Shown piece by piece: positions 35,671 through 43,779 of a stretch of DNA of 64,000 nt. The notes below the pieces were generated by a model that worked only from the letters and a program-made list of their open reading frames with translations, had not been told where the DNA came from and made no database searches. Source of the stretch: Comamonas halotolerans. Its GTDB lineage: Bacteria > Pseudomonadota > Gammaproteobacteria > Burkholderiales > Burkholderiaceae_C. Position 1 is the stretch's first letter. The number at the start of each line of letters is the position of its first letter. The position numbers were made by a program, and so were the translations under genes. Location: contig NZ_JASAUZ010000023.1 in NCBI RefSeq assembly GCF_030162935.1, positions 248,001 through 312,000 of the forward strand, given 5' to 3'.

Positions 35671-37140
35671 ATGAGCCAAAAACTCAAAATTGCTGGCTGG
35701 GTATCGTTGGGCGTTGTAGCGGGTGCATTGACCACCGTGTCATTGCAAACGGTTGCGCGCGGCGGCATTTCGCCTCTTCCCTTGGAGGAAATCCAGCAAC
35801 TGTCGGCTGTGTTCGGCATCATCAAGACGGATTACGTCGAGGTTGTGGATGACAAGAAGCTGATCACCGATGCCATCTCCGGCATGGTCTCCAGCCTTGA
35901 CCCGCATTCGCAATACTTCGACAAGAAGAGCTTCAAGGAATTCCGAGAAGGCACTTCGGGCCGCTTTGTGGGTGTAGGCATTGAAATCACACAAGAAGAC
36001 GGTCTGATCAAGATCGTCTCGCCTATTGAAGGCTCTCCTGCAGACAAAGCTGGACTCAAGAGTGGTGATCTGATCACCAAGATTGACACCACTGCAGTCA
36101 AAGGCCTTTCCCTCAATGAGGCCGTCAAACGCATGCGCGGTGAGCCCAAGACCAAGGTGGAGCTGACCATCCTGCGCAAGGATGAAAGCCGTAGCTTCAC
36201 AGTCACGATTACCCGCGAAGAGATCAAGACACAGTCCGTCAAGGGCAAGGTTATTGAGCCTGGTTACGCCTGGGTTCGACTGAGCCAATTCCAAGAACGC
36301 ACTGTGGATGACTTTGTTCGCAAGGTGGAAGAGATCTACAAGGAAGAACCGAACATCAAGGGTCTGGTACTGGATCTGCGTAACGATCCCGGTGGATTGC
36401 TGGACGCTGCTGTAGCGATTTCTGCGGCATTCCTGCCCGAAGGCGTTACTGTCGTCAGCACCGACGGCCAACTGGAAGAAAGCAAGGCCGTCTTTAAGGC
36501 TGCCCCCGAGTTCTACGCACGTCGTGGCACCGGAGATCCTCTCAAGCGTCTGCCTGAAGCCTTGAAAAAGGTTCCGCTGGTAGTCCTGGTCAACGAAGGT
36601 TCGGCTTCAGCCAGCGAAATTGTGGCTGGTGCCCTGCAAGATCACAAGCGAGCGACCATCATGGGCAGCCAGTCTTTTGGCAAGGGATCCGTGCAGACCG
36701 TCCGCCCCCTGGGCCCTGATACCGGCTTGAAACTGACCACTGCGCTGTACTACACACCTAGCGGCAAATCCATTCAGGCCAAGGGCATCGTGCCTGATGT
36801 CATGGTCGACGAAACCGCAGAGGGTGATGTCTATGCGGCTTTGCGCATGCGCGAATCTGATTTGGAAAAGCACATCGGCAATGGTGATCCTGCGGCCGAA
36901 GCAGACGCCGTGGCCGCACGTGAGAAACTGCGCGAAGAAGCCCGAAAGCGCCTGGAAGAAGATTCTAAGAAGCCTGTTTCTGAGCGGCGCCTGCCCGAGT
37001 TTGGCTCGGACAAGGACTTCCAGCTGCAGCAAGCCTTGAACCAGCTCAAGGGACAACCGGTCAAAGTCAGCAAGACCCTGACAGAGCGTCCTGCCGAAAG
37101 CAAGGACAGCGACAAAGACAAGGACGAAGAACAAAGATAA
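35671..37140 (+). CDS. S41-family carboxy-terminal processing protease (CtpA-like)
   Basis: A 489-residue periplasmic protease with an N-terminal signal anchor (about 5-28), a PDZ domain (about 95-180, GLIKIVSPIEGSPADKAGLKSGD, key words GSPADKAGL) and the S41 catalytic core with Ser313 in EGSASASE and Lys338 in SFGKGSVQ. It should trim C-terminal tails of periplasmic or envelope proteins. The C-terminus carries a long charged, coiled-coil-like region ending in DKDKDEEQ. It lies 108 bases downstream of gpmA and ends at a strong terminator just before moeB. This gpmA-ctp order is frequent in the order Burkholderiales. Confidence 0.94.
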   Translation: MSQKLKIAGWVSLGVVAGALTTVSLQTVARGGISPLPLEEIQQLSAVFGIIKTDYVEVVDDKKLITDAISGMVSSLDPHSQYFDKKSFKEFREGTSGRFVGVGIEITQEDGLIKIVSPIEGSPADKAGLKSGDLITKIDTTAVKGLSLNEAVKRMRGEPKTKVELTILRKDESRSFTVTITREEIKTQSVKGKVIEPGYAWVRLSQFQERTVDDFVRKVEEIYKEEPNIKGLVLDLRNDPGGLLDAAVAISAAFLPEGVTVVSTDGQLEESKAVFKAAPEFYARRGTGDPLKRLPEALKKVPLVVLVNEGSASASEIVAGALQDHKRATIMGSQSFGKGSVQTVRPLGPDTGLKLTTALYYTPSGKSIQAKGIVPDVMVDETAEGDVYAALRMRESDLEKHIGNGDPAAEADAVAAREKLREEARKRLEEDSKKPVSERRLPEFGSDKDFQLQQALNQLKGQPVKVSKTLTERPAESKDSDKDKDEEQR

Positions 37141-37205
37141 CTTGCTGCGAATAAACTGCCCTTGGCAGGCAGACAGCTCGCACACCAACGCTATCTTTTT
37201 TAAAC

Positions 37206-37232
37206 AGCCGGGGGCTTGTCCCCGGCTTTTTT
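37206..37232 (+). terminator. Intrinsic terminator after the S41 peptidase gene
   Basis: AGCCGGGG/CCCCGGCT stem, short loop, T6. It ends only 13 bases before the moeB start, so moeB needs read-through or a promoter inside the upstream gene. Confidence 0.9.
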
Positions 37233-37244
37233 AATGGAGTCATC

Positions 37245-37997
37245 ATGAACGACGATCAACTCCTACGCTACTCACGCCATATCCTGCTCGACGAAGTCGG
37301 CATTGAGGGCCAGCAAGCCATGCTGGATGCGCATGCACTCATCATCGGAGCAGGAGGGCTCGGCTCACCTGCGGCCTTGTACCTCTCTGCCTCCGGGGTG
37401 GGCAAGATCACATTGGTGGATGATGACAGCGTTGACCTCACCAATTTGCAGCGCCAGATCGCCCACACCACAGCACGCGTCGGCCAAGCCAAGGTTCAAT
37501 CCGCTGCACAGGCGATGCATGCCATCAACCCGGATGTCCAGGTGCGCTGCGTGCAACAACATGCGGATACGGAGCTGCTAGACGAACTTGTCTCACAAGC
37601 CACTGTGGTATTGGACTGCTGCGACAACTACCAAACGCGGCAAACTGTGAATGCAGCTTGTGTCAAACACAGCGTGCCTTTGGTAGCTGGTGCCATCATC
37701 CGTTTTGATGGACAGATCACCGTGTTTGACCCACGCAAAGAAAGTTCCCCCTGCTATGCCTGCTTGTTTTCCCCGGATGAGTCTTTCGAGGAAGTGCAGT
37801 GTTCCACCATGGGTGTTTTTGCGCCGTTAGTCGGTGTTATTGGAGCCATGCAAGCCGCTGAGGCTTTAAAACTCATTGCTGACGTGGGAGACTCTCTTGT
37901 TGGCAAGCTTTTGATGTTAGATGGGAGAAGTATGGAATGGACACGCATGCGTGCCAGCCGAAATCCAGATTGCACTGTGTGCTGCAGCAAGAAGTAG
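37245..37997 (+). CDS. HesA/MoeB/ThiF-family adenylyltransferase
   Basis: E1-like enzyme that adenylates the C-terminal glycine of a sulfur-carrier protein (MoaD or ThiS). The 250 residues have the ATP-binding GAGGLG at 35-40, the NLQRQ motif, the DCCDN segment, zinc ligands Cys170/Cys173 (CYAC) and Cys243/Cys246 (CTVC), and a catalytic-type Cys186 in VQCSTMG. No rhodanese domain is fused at the C-terminus; the separate rhodanese at 34269 could serve but that is speculation. Whether it serves molybdopterin or thiamine synthesis cannot be told from the sequence. Confidence 0.93.
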   Translation: MNDDQLLRYSRHILLDEVGIEGQQAMLDAHALIIGAGGLGSPAALYLSASGVGKITLVDDDSVDLTNLQRQIAHTTARVGQAKVQSAAQAMHAINPDVQVRCVQQHADTELLDELVSQATVVLDCCDNYQTRQTVNAACVKHSVPLVAGAIIRFDGQITVFDPRKESSPCYACLFSPDESFEEVQCSTMGVFAPLVGVIGAMQAAEALKLIADVGDSLVGKLLMLDGRSMEWTRMRASRNPDCTVCCSKK

Positions 37998-38085
37998 GAC
38001 ATGTACTACGCTTCAGCCAGAGTGTGCGATGCACAATGACTTTTCCTAGCCCGACGAAAACCCACCTCTTAGATGTCTTTGAATC

Positions 38086-38454
38086 GTGACTCTCAAGACT
38101 TTTTTCGTGGAAGACAACGCCACGATCCGCGAAAATCTAATTGAGACTTTGCTCGAACTCTCCGAAGTAAAGCCCGTTGGCTTCGCCGAAACTGAAGCTG
38201 AAGGCACGGCGTGGCTGACCGCACCCCACAATGATTGGGATCTGGCCATTGTTGACCTTTTCCTGCGCCAAGGTAGCGGCTTGGGCGTTGTGGCTGCTTG
38301 CCAAAACCGTAAACCTGGACAGCGTGTCATCGTGCTGAGCAACTATGCAACTCTGGACGTCCGTCAGCGTTGTACAGAGCTGGGGGTTGACGCCGTATTT
38401 GACAAGTCCAATGAGATTGATAACTTGCTCGACTTCTGCATGGAAATGAGCTGA
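38086..38454 (+). CDS. Single-domain response regulator
   Basis: A 122-residue stand-alone receiver domain. The acidic pair ED at residues 9-10, the phospho-acceptor Asp57 in AIVDLFL, and a Lys in VFDKSNE are where the CheY fold needs them. There is no output domain. It begins with GTG at 38086; no in-frame ATG precedes it. It lies just upstream of, and convergent with, a NarL-type regulator, with a shared terminator between them, and may act in a phosphorelay with the neighbouring histidine kinase. That link is inferred from position only. Confidence 0.88.
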   Translation: MTLKTFFVEDNATIRENLIETLLELSEVKPVGFAETEAEGTAWLTAPHNDWDLAIVDLFLRQGSGLGVVAACQNRKPGQRVIVLSNYATLDVRQRCTELGVDAVFDKSNEIDNLLDFCMEMS

Positions 38455-38476
38455 TATGGAAGCAGTTGAGAGAACC

Positions 38477-38511
38477 ATAAAAAAAGCTGAGCCATGCTCA
38501 GCTTTTTTTAT
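38477..38511. terminator. Bidirectional terminator between two response-regulator genes
   Basis: Near-perfect palindrome: AAAAAAAGCTGAG/CTCAGCTTTTTTT with a five-base loop. It gives a T tract on both strands and ends both converging genes. Confidence 0.95.
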
Positions 38512-38522
38512 GGCTGGTTAGA

Positions 38523-39155
38523 TCAATCGATCAGCTTGTTCTTCAATGCGTAATAGGTCAGATCACTGTTCGAGGACAAAGCCATTTTTTCCATCAAGCG
38601 CGTGCGATAGGTACTCACGGTTTTGACACTCAGCGACAGCGACTTGGCAATATCTCCTGCTGTCTCGCCCTTGGCCAGCTTCAAAAAAACCTGGAATTCG
38701 CGCTCTGAGAGCTGTTCATGCGGTGGAGCATCGTCCTTGCGGTTGAGTTGCTGGGCAAGCAAGTCAGCGACCGTGGGCGTCAAATAGCGACGTCCCAAAG
38801 CAATTGTGCGAATTGCCTCTGCGATTTCCTTGGGTTCGCATTCCTTATTCAGATATCCACTGGCCCCTTGCCGAATCAAATTGATTGCGTAGTGCTCCTC
38901 CGGATAGCCACTCAAAATCAAAATTCCCATTTCTGGTGCCTTGGCGCGCAACATGGCCAGCGCATCCAAACCACTTTGACCGGGCATAGATAAATCCATG
39001 ACCAGCACATCAATGTCCTGCTGTCTCACCAAATCGATGGCTTCACGGCCATTGCTAGCCTCACCCGCCACGCGCAAGTCCACATGTTCAGACAAGTACT
39101 GACGTAACCCCGAACGCACGATGGCGTGGTCATCCACGATTCCAACTTTGATCAT
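38523..39155 (-). CDS. NarL/FixJ-type response regulator
   Basis: A 210-residue two-component regulator with a receiver domain (DD at 8-9, phospho-acceptor Asp54 in VMDLSMPG, Lys in GYLNKE) and a C-terminal LuxR-type helix-turn-helix (about 147-205: LSEREFQVFLKLAKGETAGDIAKSL, key words SEREFQV and VKTVSTYRTRL). It is divergent from the histidine kinase at 39309, about 150 bases away, and is surely its partner. The receiver end SGYPEEHYAINLIRQGASGYL is like that of UvrY/GacA-type regulators, but targets are unknown. Confidence 0.94.
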   Translation of the reverse strand: MIKVGIVDDHAIVRSGLRQYLSEHVDLRVAGEASNGREAIDLVRQQDIDVLVMDLSMPGQSGLDALAMLRAKAPEMGILILSGYPEEHYAINLIRQGASGYLNKECEPKEIAEAIRTIALGRRYLTPTVADLLAQQLNRKDDAPPHEQLSEREFQVFLKLAKGETAGDIAKSLSLSVKTVSTYRTRLMEKMALSSNSDLTYYALKNKLID

Positions 39156-39296
39156 CTAAGCCTCTTTCCTTTGGAGGGAATATATCCCTATACGATCCTA
39201 GTTTCGCAATACGAATGCTTGCAGGACACAGCGGTAACCCTGTCTCAATGCAACTTGATTTTATGTTCGCCATCTGGCACAAACTGCCAACCAATT

Positions 39297-39301
39297 GGAG
39301 G
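39297..39301 (+). promoter_or_regulatory. Ribosome-binding site that sets a GTG start for the histidine kinase
   Basis: GGAGG lies seven bases before GTG 39309. The frame is open further upstream, but the extra residues overlap the divergent regulator gene and have no such site. Confidence 0.75.
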
Positions 39302-39308
39302 ATTCAAT

Positions 39309-40673
39309 GTGAACTGGACTAGGTTACGCCGTATGGCGTTTAGTTTGCCCTTAGCAATACTTGCGGCTAGTCTCATGATTGGGGTCAGCGAATATGGCTA
39401 CAAACAAACAAGCCAATTACTGACAAATTTGACGCGCTCATACGACACTCGTACCTCAATCAGCTCGCTGATGAAGGACATGTTGAACGCAGAGACAGGA
39501 TTGCGCGGTTATCTGCTGACCAACGACAACAAATATCTGGAGCCCTACCAGGAGGCCAACAAGGATATTTCCCGCTCGCTGGAAAACATTCGCGTCAATA
39601 TTGAGCACGACAGCGCTAAAACCGACATATTCCTGGCTCTTGGCCGCAGCATTGGGCGAAAAACTGCCGAGATGGATTTGAGCCTGAAGCTATTTCGCGA
39701 AGGCAACTCGGATGCGCTGAAATTTGTCATGTTCACCGACATGGGCAATAGCGACATGAACACCATCCGCACGCTGTCCAACCAGCTCGACGAGTCCGTC
39801 ATGCGTGAAGCCCAGCACTATCAGGCTGCGGTGCAATCGTCGCTGTTTTGGGCGCGTCTGGGTGTGTCCACCATTACCTTGATTGGTGTTCTCGCCTTTT
39901 ATCTGTATTTGCGTCAACACAAAATGGTTGAACGACTCCACAAGCGTGAACAAGCCCTACTCTCGGAAGAGCGCACGCGTTTGGAGCAACTGGTACGTGA
40001 ACGTACAGCCACACTGACAGAGCTTGCCAACCATTTGCAGCAGGTGCGGGAAGATGAACGAGGTCACCTGGCACGCGAGCTGCACGACGAACTCGGCGCC
40101 CTGCTCACAGCAGCCAAACTGGATGTGGCGCGTTTGAAGTCAAAAATTGAAATGTCCAACCCGGAAGTCGCAGACCGCGTCAAGCACCTGACGGAAACGC
40201 TCAACAGCGGTATTGCTCTGAAGCGTCGCATCGTGGAAGACCTGAGACCGTCCTCATTGGCCAATTTGGGCTTGTCAACATCGCTGGAAATTTTGACCAA
40301 TGAATTTGCGCAGCGCAGTGGCGTGGAGATTGAGTCCAATTTTGAAGCCGTGGAACTTCCAGATGCCACCGAGCTCACCATCTACCGACTGGTGCAAGAG
40401 TCACTGACCAATATCGGCAAATACGCCAAAGCAAGCCATATCCAGGTGACGGTGCACAACTACCCGACCTATGTCGCCGTGCAGATTCAAGACAATGGAG
40501 AAGGCTTTGATCTGTCCGCCATCCGCCCCAACTCTCACGGTCTGGCAGGCATGCGCCACCGCGTGGAGGCTGCAGGCGGACGCCTGACCATCAATTCCGC
40601 GATTGGTGAAGGCACCATTATTTCTGCCGTCATTCCGACCGGAAGCAACGCAGAAGCGTTACAACCAGCCTAA
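39309..40673 (+). CDS. CHASE3-type sensor histidine kinase (HisKA_3)
   Basis: A 454-residue membrane sensor kinase. Transmembrane helix 1 (about 8-27) and helix 2 (about 182-201) enclose a periplasmic four-helix CHASE3-like sensor with the typical MLNAETGLRGYLLTND segment. A coiled-coil linker (202-245) leads to the HisKA_3 dimerisation domain with phospho-acceptor His259 in ARELHDELG, then a HATPase domain with QDNGEGFDL and HGLAGMRHRVEAAGG. The NarL-like regulator divergent from it is the probable partner. The signal is unknown. Confidence 0.93.
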   Translation: MNWTRLRRMAFSLPLAILAASLMIGVSEYGYKQTSQLLTNLTRSYDTRTSISSLMKDMLNAETGLRGYLLTNDNKYLEPYQEANKDISRSLENIRVNIEHDSAKTDIFLALGRSIGRKTAEMDLSLKLFREGNSDALKFVMFTDMGNSDMNTIRTLSNQLDESVMREAQHYQAAVQSSLFWARLGVSTITLIGVLAFYLYLRQHKMVERLHKREQALLSEERTRLEQLVRERTATLTELANHLQQVREDERGHLARELHDELGALLTAAKLDVARLKSKIEMSNPEVADRVKHLTETLNSGIALKRRIVEDLRPSSLANLGLSTSLEILTNEFAQRSGVEIESNFEAVELPDATELTIYRLVQESLTNIGKYAKASHIQVTVHNYPTYVAVQIQDNGEGFDLSAIRPNSHGLAGMRHRVEAAGGRLTINSAIGEGTIISAVIPTGSNAEALQPA

Positions 40674-40689
40674 GTGCCTTGCCACTCAG

Positions 40690-40716
40690 AAAGCCACCAG
40701 CCGGTGGCTTTTTTTA
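40690..40716 (+). terminator. Intrinsic terminator after the histidine kinase
   Basis: AAGCCACC/GGTGGCTT stem with a short loop and seven T. Confidence 0.9.
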
Positions 40717-40902
40717 TGGCTTCCATTCTTTGAAACTTATTGTTTGCTGTGTAGTCCTGTGCGCACACCGCAGAAACCCCTCAGACTGACACTCATGCGC
40801 AATCGGTGCTGTCACAACGGCCGCATCGGGATGCTTACATTGAAGGTTCAATGAATGCGCTGCTTGCGGCGCTCCATCCGCTTACACCCGAGGAGACGAA
40901 CC

Positions 40903-41070
40903 ATGCTGCATTACGCCGTTGTATTTCTCATCATTGCCTTGATTGCTGCTGTTTTTGGTTTTGGCGGCATTGCCTCAGGTGCAGTGGGCATTGCGAAGAT
41001 TCTGTTCTTTGTATTTGTCATCATGGCTGTCGTTACTTTCGTAATGAGCCTGCTCAAAAAGAAAGGTTGA
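40903..41070 (+). CDS. DUF1328 small membrane protein
   Basis: A 55-residue protein with two hydrophobic helices (about 4-26 and 30-50) and a basic tail LLKKKG. The family words [24 protein letters not shown] (start) are nearly invariant in DUF1328 (YtjA) proteins. Function unknown; homologues are often induced by envelope or osmotic stress, to my knowledge. ATG 40903 has a GAGGAG site at correct distance. It is followed by two other small envelope-type genes in the same direction. Confidence 0.92.
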   Translation: MLHYAVVFLIIALIAAVFGFGGIASGAVGIAKILFFVFVIMAVVTFVMSLLKKKG

Positions 41071-41129
41071 TCTGAGGGCGCCATGCCGCCCTTGACGCCG
41101 GACAAAGCTACGCATTGAGAAAGATTGTT

Positions 41130-41567
41130 ATGAGTAACACCGAAGACCCCAAAAAGACATTTGCTGAAGCTGCAGATGCAACCAAAGAAGCCGTGAAAGA
41201 CGCTGCAGAAACTGCAAAGGCCAGCGCTAAAGAATTCGCGCATGACGCTGAAAACTCCGCGAAAGAGGCTATCAAAACGACGCGAGAAGCCGCCAGCAAT
41301 GCTTTTGACAAGGCGCAAGACGGGTTGCGTGCTGTCGAGAACGAACTCAGCCCCGCAATCGATAACCTGACTGCACGTGCCCAGGAGTTCTGCAACAAGA
41401 GTATTCATTTTTGTGCAGAAAGTACGGATCGCGCACGCAAGCAGTTCCAGCAAGCAGCTGAGAGCACCACACGCTATGTCGTTGAGCAACCGGGCAAATC
41501 AATTTTGATGGCTGCTGCTGCAGGAGCTGCAGTTGCTGCCGCCTTCCTCATGGGCCGTCGCCGCTAA
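41130..41567 (+). CDS. DUF883/YqjD-like helical membrane-anchored protein
   Basis: A 145-residue protein. Residues 1-115 are very rich in Ala, Lys, Glu and Asp with heptad-like repeats (for example AKEAIKTTREAASNAFDKAQ, key words TTREAAS and FDKAQDG), predicting a long amphipathic helix. A C-terminal hydrophobic helix (about 120-142) ends in MGRRR, the tail-anchor arrangement of ElaB/YqjD proteins. YqjD of E. coli binds ribosomes at the inner membrane in stationary phase. It also resembles phasins in composition. The order with DUF1328 and a BON lipoprotein suggests a stress role. Confidence 0.75.
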   Translation: MSNTEDPKKTFAEAADATKEAVKDAAETAKASAKEFAHDAENSAKEAIKTTREAASNAFDKAQDGLRAVENELSPAIDNLTARAQEFCNKSIHFCAESTDRARKQFQQAAESTTRYVVEQPGKSILMAAAAGAAVAAAFLMGRRR

Positions 41568-41649
41568 CACTTTGACATTGCAAATCCAGGTGCGCAGACC
41601 AAATTTCAACACCTCGCACCTATTTCTTAACCAACGCTGAAAGGCATAT

Positions 41650-41970
41650 ATGAAGAAAACTACACGTGCTATCGCTTTCGCTACCCTGATCGGCGCCACC
41701 GTTATCGGCGCAGCTGGCTGTTCTGTCGCTCGCAATCAGCAATCCGTTGGCTCCTATGTAGATGACGCCGGCATCACCACGGCTGTGAAAGCCAAGTTTG
41801 CAGAAGACAAAACGGTGGCCGCCACATCCATCAGCGTGGAAACCATGAAGGGCGTGGTGCAACTGTCGGGCTTTGCCAAGAGCCAGGCGGAAAAAGACCG
41901 CGCTGAAAGCATTGCACGCGACGTCAAGGGCGTAACGTCTGTACGCAACAGCATCGTGGTTCGTCCCTAA
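41650..41970 (+). CDS. BON-domain lipoprotein
   Basis: A 106-residue lipoprotein: signal peptide with lipobox GAAGC (Cys24), then a single BON domain (about 38-105) with DDAGITTAVKAKF, VVQLSGFAKSQAEKDRA (key words VQLSGF) and GVTSVRNSI. BON domains bind phospholipids; relatives include OsmY and DolP, which maintain the outer membrane under stress. It ends a group of three small same-strand genes and is followed by a strong terminator. Confidence 0.92.
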   Translation: MKKTTRAIAFATLIGATVIGAAGCSVARNQQSVGSYVDDAGITTAVKAKFAEDKTVAATSISVETMKGVVQLSGFAKSQAEKDRAESIARDVKGVTSVRNSIVVRP

Positions 41971-42012
41971 TCAGGACTCATAGGTTTGCGGGCTTTGCCC
42001 AGCAAACTTACG

Positions 42013-42049
42013 TAAAAATGCCGACCTCATTTGGGTCGGCATTTTTATT
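42013..42049 (+). terminator. Intrinsic terminator after the BON lipoprotein gene
   Basis: AAAAATGCCGACC/GGTCGGCATTTTT stem with a seven-base loop. Confidence 0.92.
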
Positions 42050-42077
42050 TATCTCTATTCCTCGCTAAGCTAGACGC

Positions 42078-43166
42078 ATGCGCGCTTTTACTTGTGACCA
42101 CTGCGGACATCTGGTTTTTTTTGAAAACACCACCTGTGTGCATTGTGGTTCAACCCTGGCGTTTGTCCCGGAACGCATGCGTATGGCCGCGCTCGAACCT
42201 TCCCCGAGCTTGCCTGACCTGTGGGAACCACGCTCACCAGCGCTGCGCCAAGAGATCGCCCATCTGCGCATGTGCCGCAACCGAAGCAGTGAAGGCGCTG
42301 CCTGCAATTTCACCACTGACGCCGATGGTTCACAGCCATATTGCGTCTCCTGCCGTCAGACTCGCTGGCTGCCTAACTTCGCCAATCCTCAAAATGTGCT
42401 GCGCGCGAGCAAAGTGGAAAACGCCAAGCGTTACCTGTTTTACACGCTGTCATGCCTGCATCTCACCTCGATTCAGGGTTTTGCCGCGCCCACATTTGAT
42501 TTTCTGGAGGACTTACCCGGACAGCCCATTTTCACAGGGCACCTCAGTGGCACCATTACATTGAATGTGGCAGAGGCCGATGATGATGAGCGCGCACGCC
42601 GCAGACTGGCCATGTCCGAGCCATATCGCACGCTGCTGGGGCATCTGCGCCATGAATCAGGACATTTTTTCTGGGATACCCTGGTGCGCGACACCCCATG
42701 GCTGGAGCCATTTCGCTCGCTATTTGGGGATGAGCGCCAGGACTATGCCCAAGCGCTGCAAGCGCATTACGCACGCGGCCCTGCCGGGCCATTGGACTGG
42801 CAAAAGCACCATGTCAGTGCCTATGCTGCAGCCCACCCCTGGGAAGACTGGGCCGAAACCTGGGCGCATTATCTGCACATGATGGATCTGCTGGAGACCG
42901 CGGCCAGCTATCACGTCCAGCTCCGCTTGCCTGGACATTTGGCGAGCTGGCCGCCCATGGATGATCCGTTCAGCAATACGCAGGCTCCGTTCGATCACAT
43001 CCTGCAGCAGTGCGTCCCTCTGACGCTGATGCTCAACAGCCTCAACCGCAGCCTGGGTCAAAACGATGCCTACCCCTTTGCCCTCTCCACGGGAGCGATC
43101 GCCAAACTCACCTTTGTTCACCAAGTGGTGAGCGCACACCGCCAGCAGGCAGAACGTTCAGCTTAG
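42078..43166 (+). CDS. Zinc-ribbon putative metallopeptidase (Peptidase_Mx-like)
   Basis: A 362-residue soluble protein. An N-terminal zinc ribbon has CDHCG and CVHCG pairs (residues about 6-24); a second Cys set (CRN, CNF, CVSC) lies near 70-100. The peptidase-like core holds HESGHFFWD, a HExxH variant with Ser-Gly in the middle (HESGH), and later PWEDWAETWAHYLHMMDLLETA, whose WAETWAHY provides the third-ligand region. This matches the 'zinc-binding metallopeptidase family' with a C-terminal Peptidase_Mx domain. The natural substrate is unknown. Its stop overlaps the end of the convergent coaD gene by four bases. Confidence 0.83.
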   Translation: MRAFTCDHCGHLVFFENTTCVHCGSTLAFVPERMRMAALEPSPSLPDLWEPRSPALRQEIAHLRMCRNRSSEGAACNFTTDADGSQPYCVSCRQTRWLPNFANPQNVLRASKVENAKRYLFYTLSCLHLTSIQGFAAPTFDFLEDLPGQPIFTGHLSGTITLNVAEADDDERARRRLAMSEPYRTLLGHLRHESGHFFWDTLVRDTPWLEPFRSLFGDERQDYAQALQAHYARGPAGPLDWQKHHVSAYAAAHPWEDWAETWAHYLHMMDLLETAASYHVQLRLPGHLASWPPMDDPFSNTQAPFDHILQQCVPLTLMLNSLNRSLGQNDAYPFALSTGAIAKLTFVHQVVSAHRQQAERSA

Positions 43167-43660
43167 CCAGTCTTTTTCAGCTTGAGCAGCAATTGCTGCA
43201 ACACCGTGGGAGAGACAAACTTGCGCACCTCATCCCCGCCCAGCGTAGCAATCTCGCGCACCAGGGTGCTGCTGATAAACATGGTCTCTGCACTGGGTGT
43301 CAAAAATACGGTTTCCGCTTCAGGCAGCAAGTGCTTGTTCATACCGGCCAACTGGAACTCGTAATCGAAATCGGTGCCCGAGCGCAGCCCCCGCACCATC
43401 ACCTTGCCGCCTTGCTGCTTCACAAAATCACGCACAAGGCCATCAAAGCTTTCCACACGCACATTGGGTACATCACTGAACACCGCTCGGGTCATTGCCA
43501 TGCGCTCATCCAAAGTGAACATGGTCTTCTTGTGGTGTGCCATCGCCACACCTACGACCACCGTGCCAAACAGCTGGCTTGCCCGTCGAATCATGTCTTC
43601 GTGCCCCAGCGTAATGGGGTCAAATGTGCCGGGGTAAACGGCAACCACGTGTTCAGCCAT
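43163..43660 (-). CDS. coaD: Phosphopantetheine adenylyltransferase
   Basis: Fourth step of coenzyme A synthesis: joins 4'-phosphopantetheine and ATP to give dephospho-CoA. The 165 residues contain the nucleotidyltransferase motif YPGTFDPITLGHEDMI (TLGH is the T/HxGH site), the RGLRSGTDFDYE segment and the ISSTLVRE motif. Start at ATG 43660 (MAEHVV) is where homologues begin; four codons upstream another ATG exists. It is convergent with the metallopeptidase gene and downstream of rsmD. Confidence 0.97.
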   Translation of the reverse strand: MAEHVVAVYPGTFDPITLGHEDMIRRASQLFGTVVVGVAMAHHKKTMFTLDERMAMTRAVFSDVPNVRVESFDGLVRDFVKQQGGKVMVRGLRSGTDFDYEFQLAGMNKHLLPEAETVFLTPSAETMFISSTLVREIATLGGDEVRKFVSPTVLQQLLLKLKKTG

Positions 43661-43717
43661 GGCAATCTCCATATGGTTCTCAAACTGGATCGCATTATGC
43701 CCAGCTGTGTTTCAGGC

Positions 43718-43760
43718 AAAAAAAAAGCTCCTGGAGCAAAAAGCGCTGCCACCAGAAGCT
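43718..43760 (-). terminator. Intrinsic terminator after rsmD
   Basis: On the minus strand AGCTTCTGG pairs with CCAGGAGCT (one G-T wobble) around a 17-base loop and is followed by nine T. It separates rsmD from coaD. Confidence 0.7.
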
Positions 43761-43779
43761 ACGTATTGTGAAAATGCAA

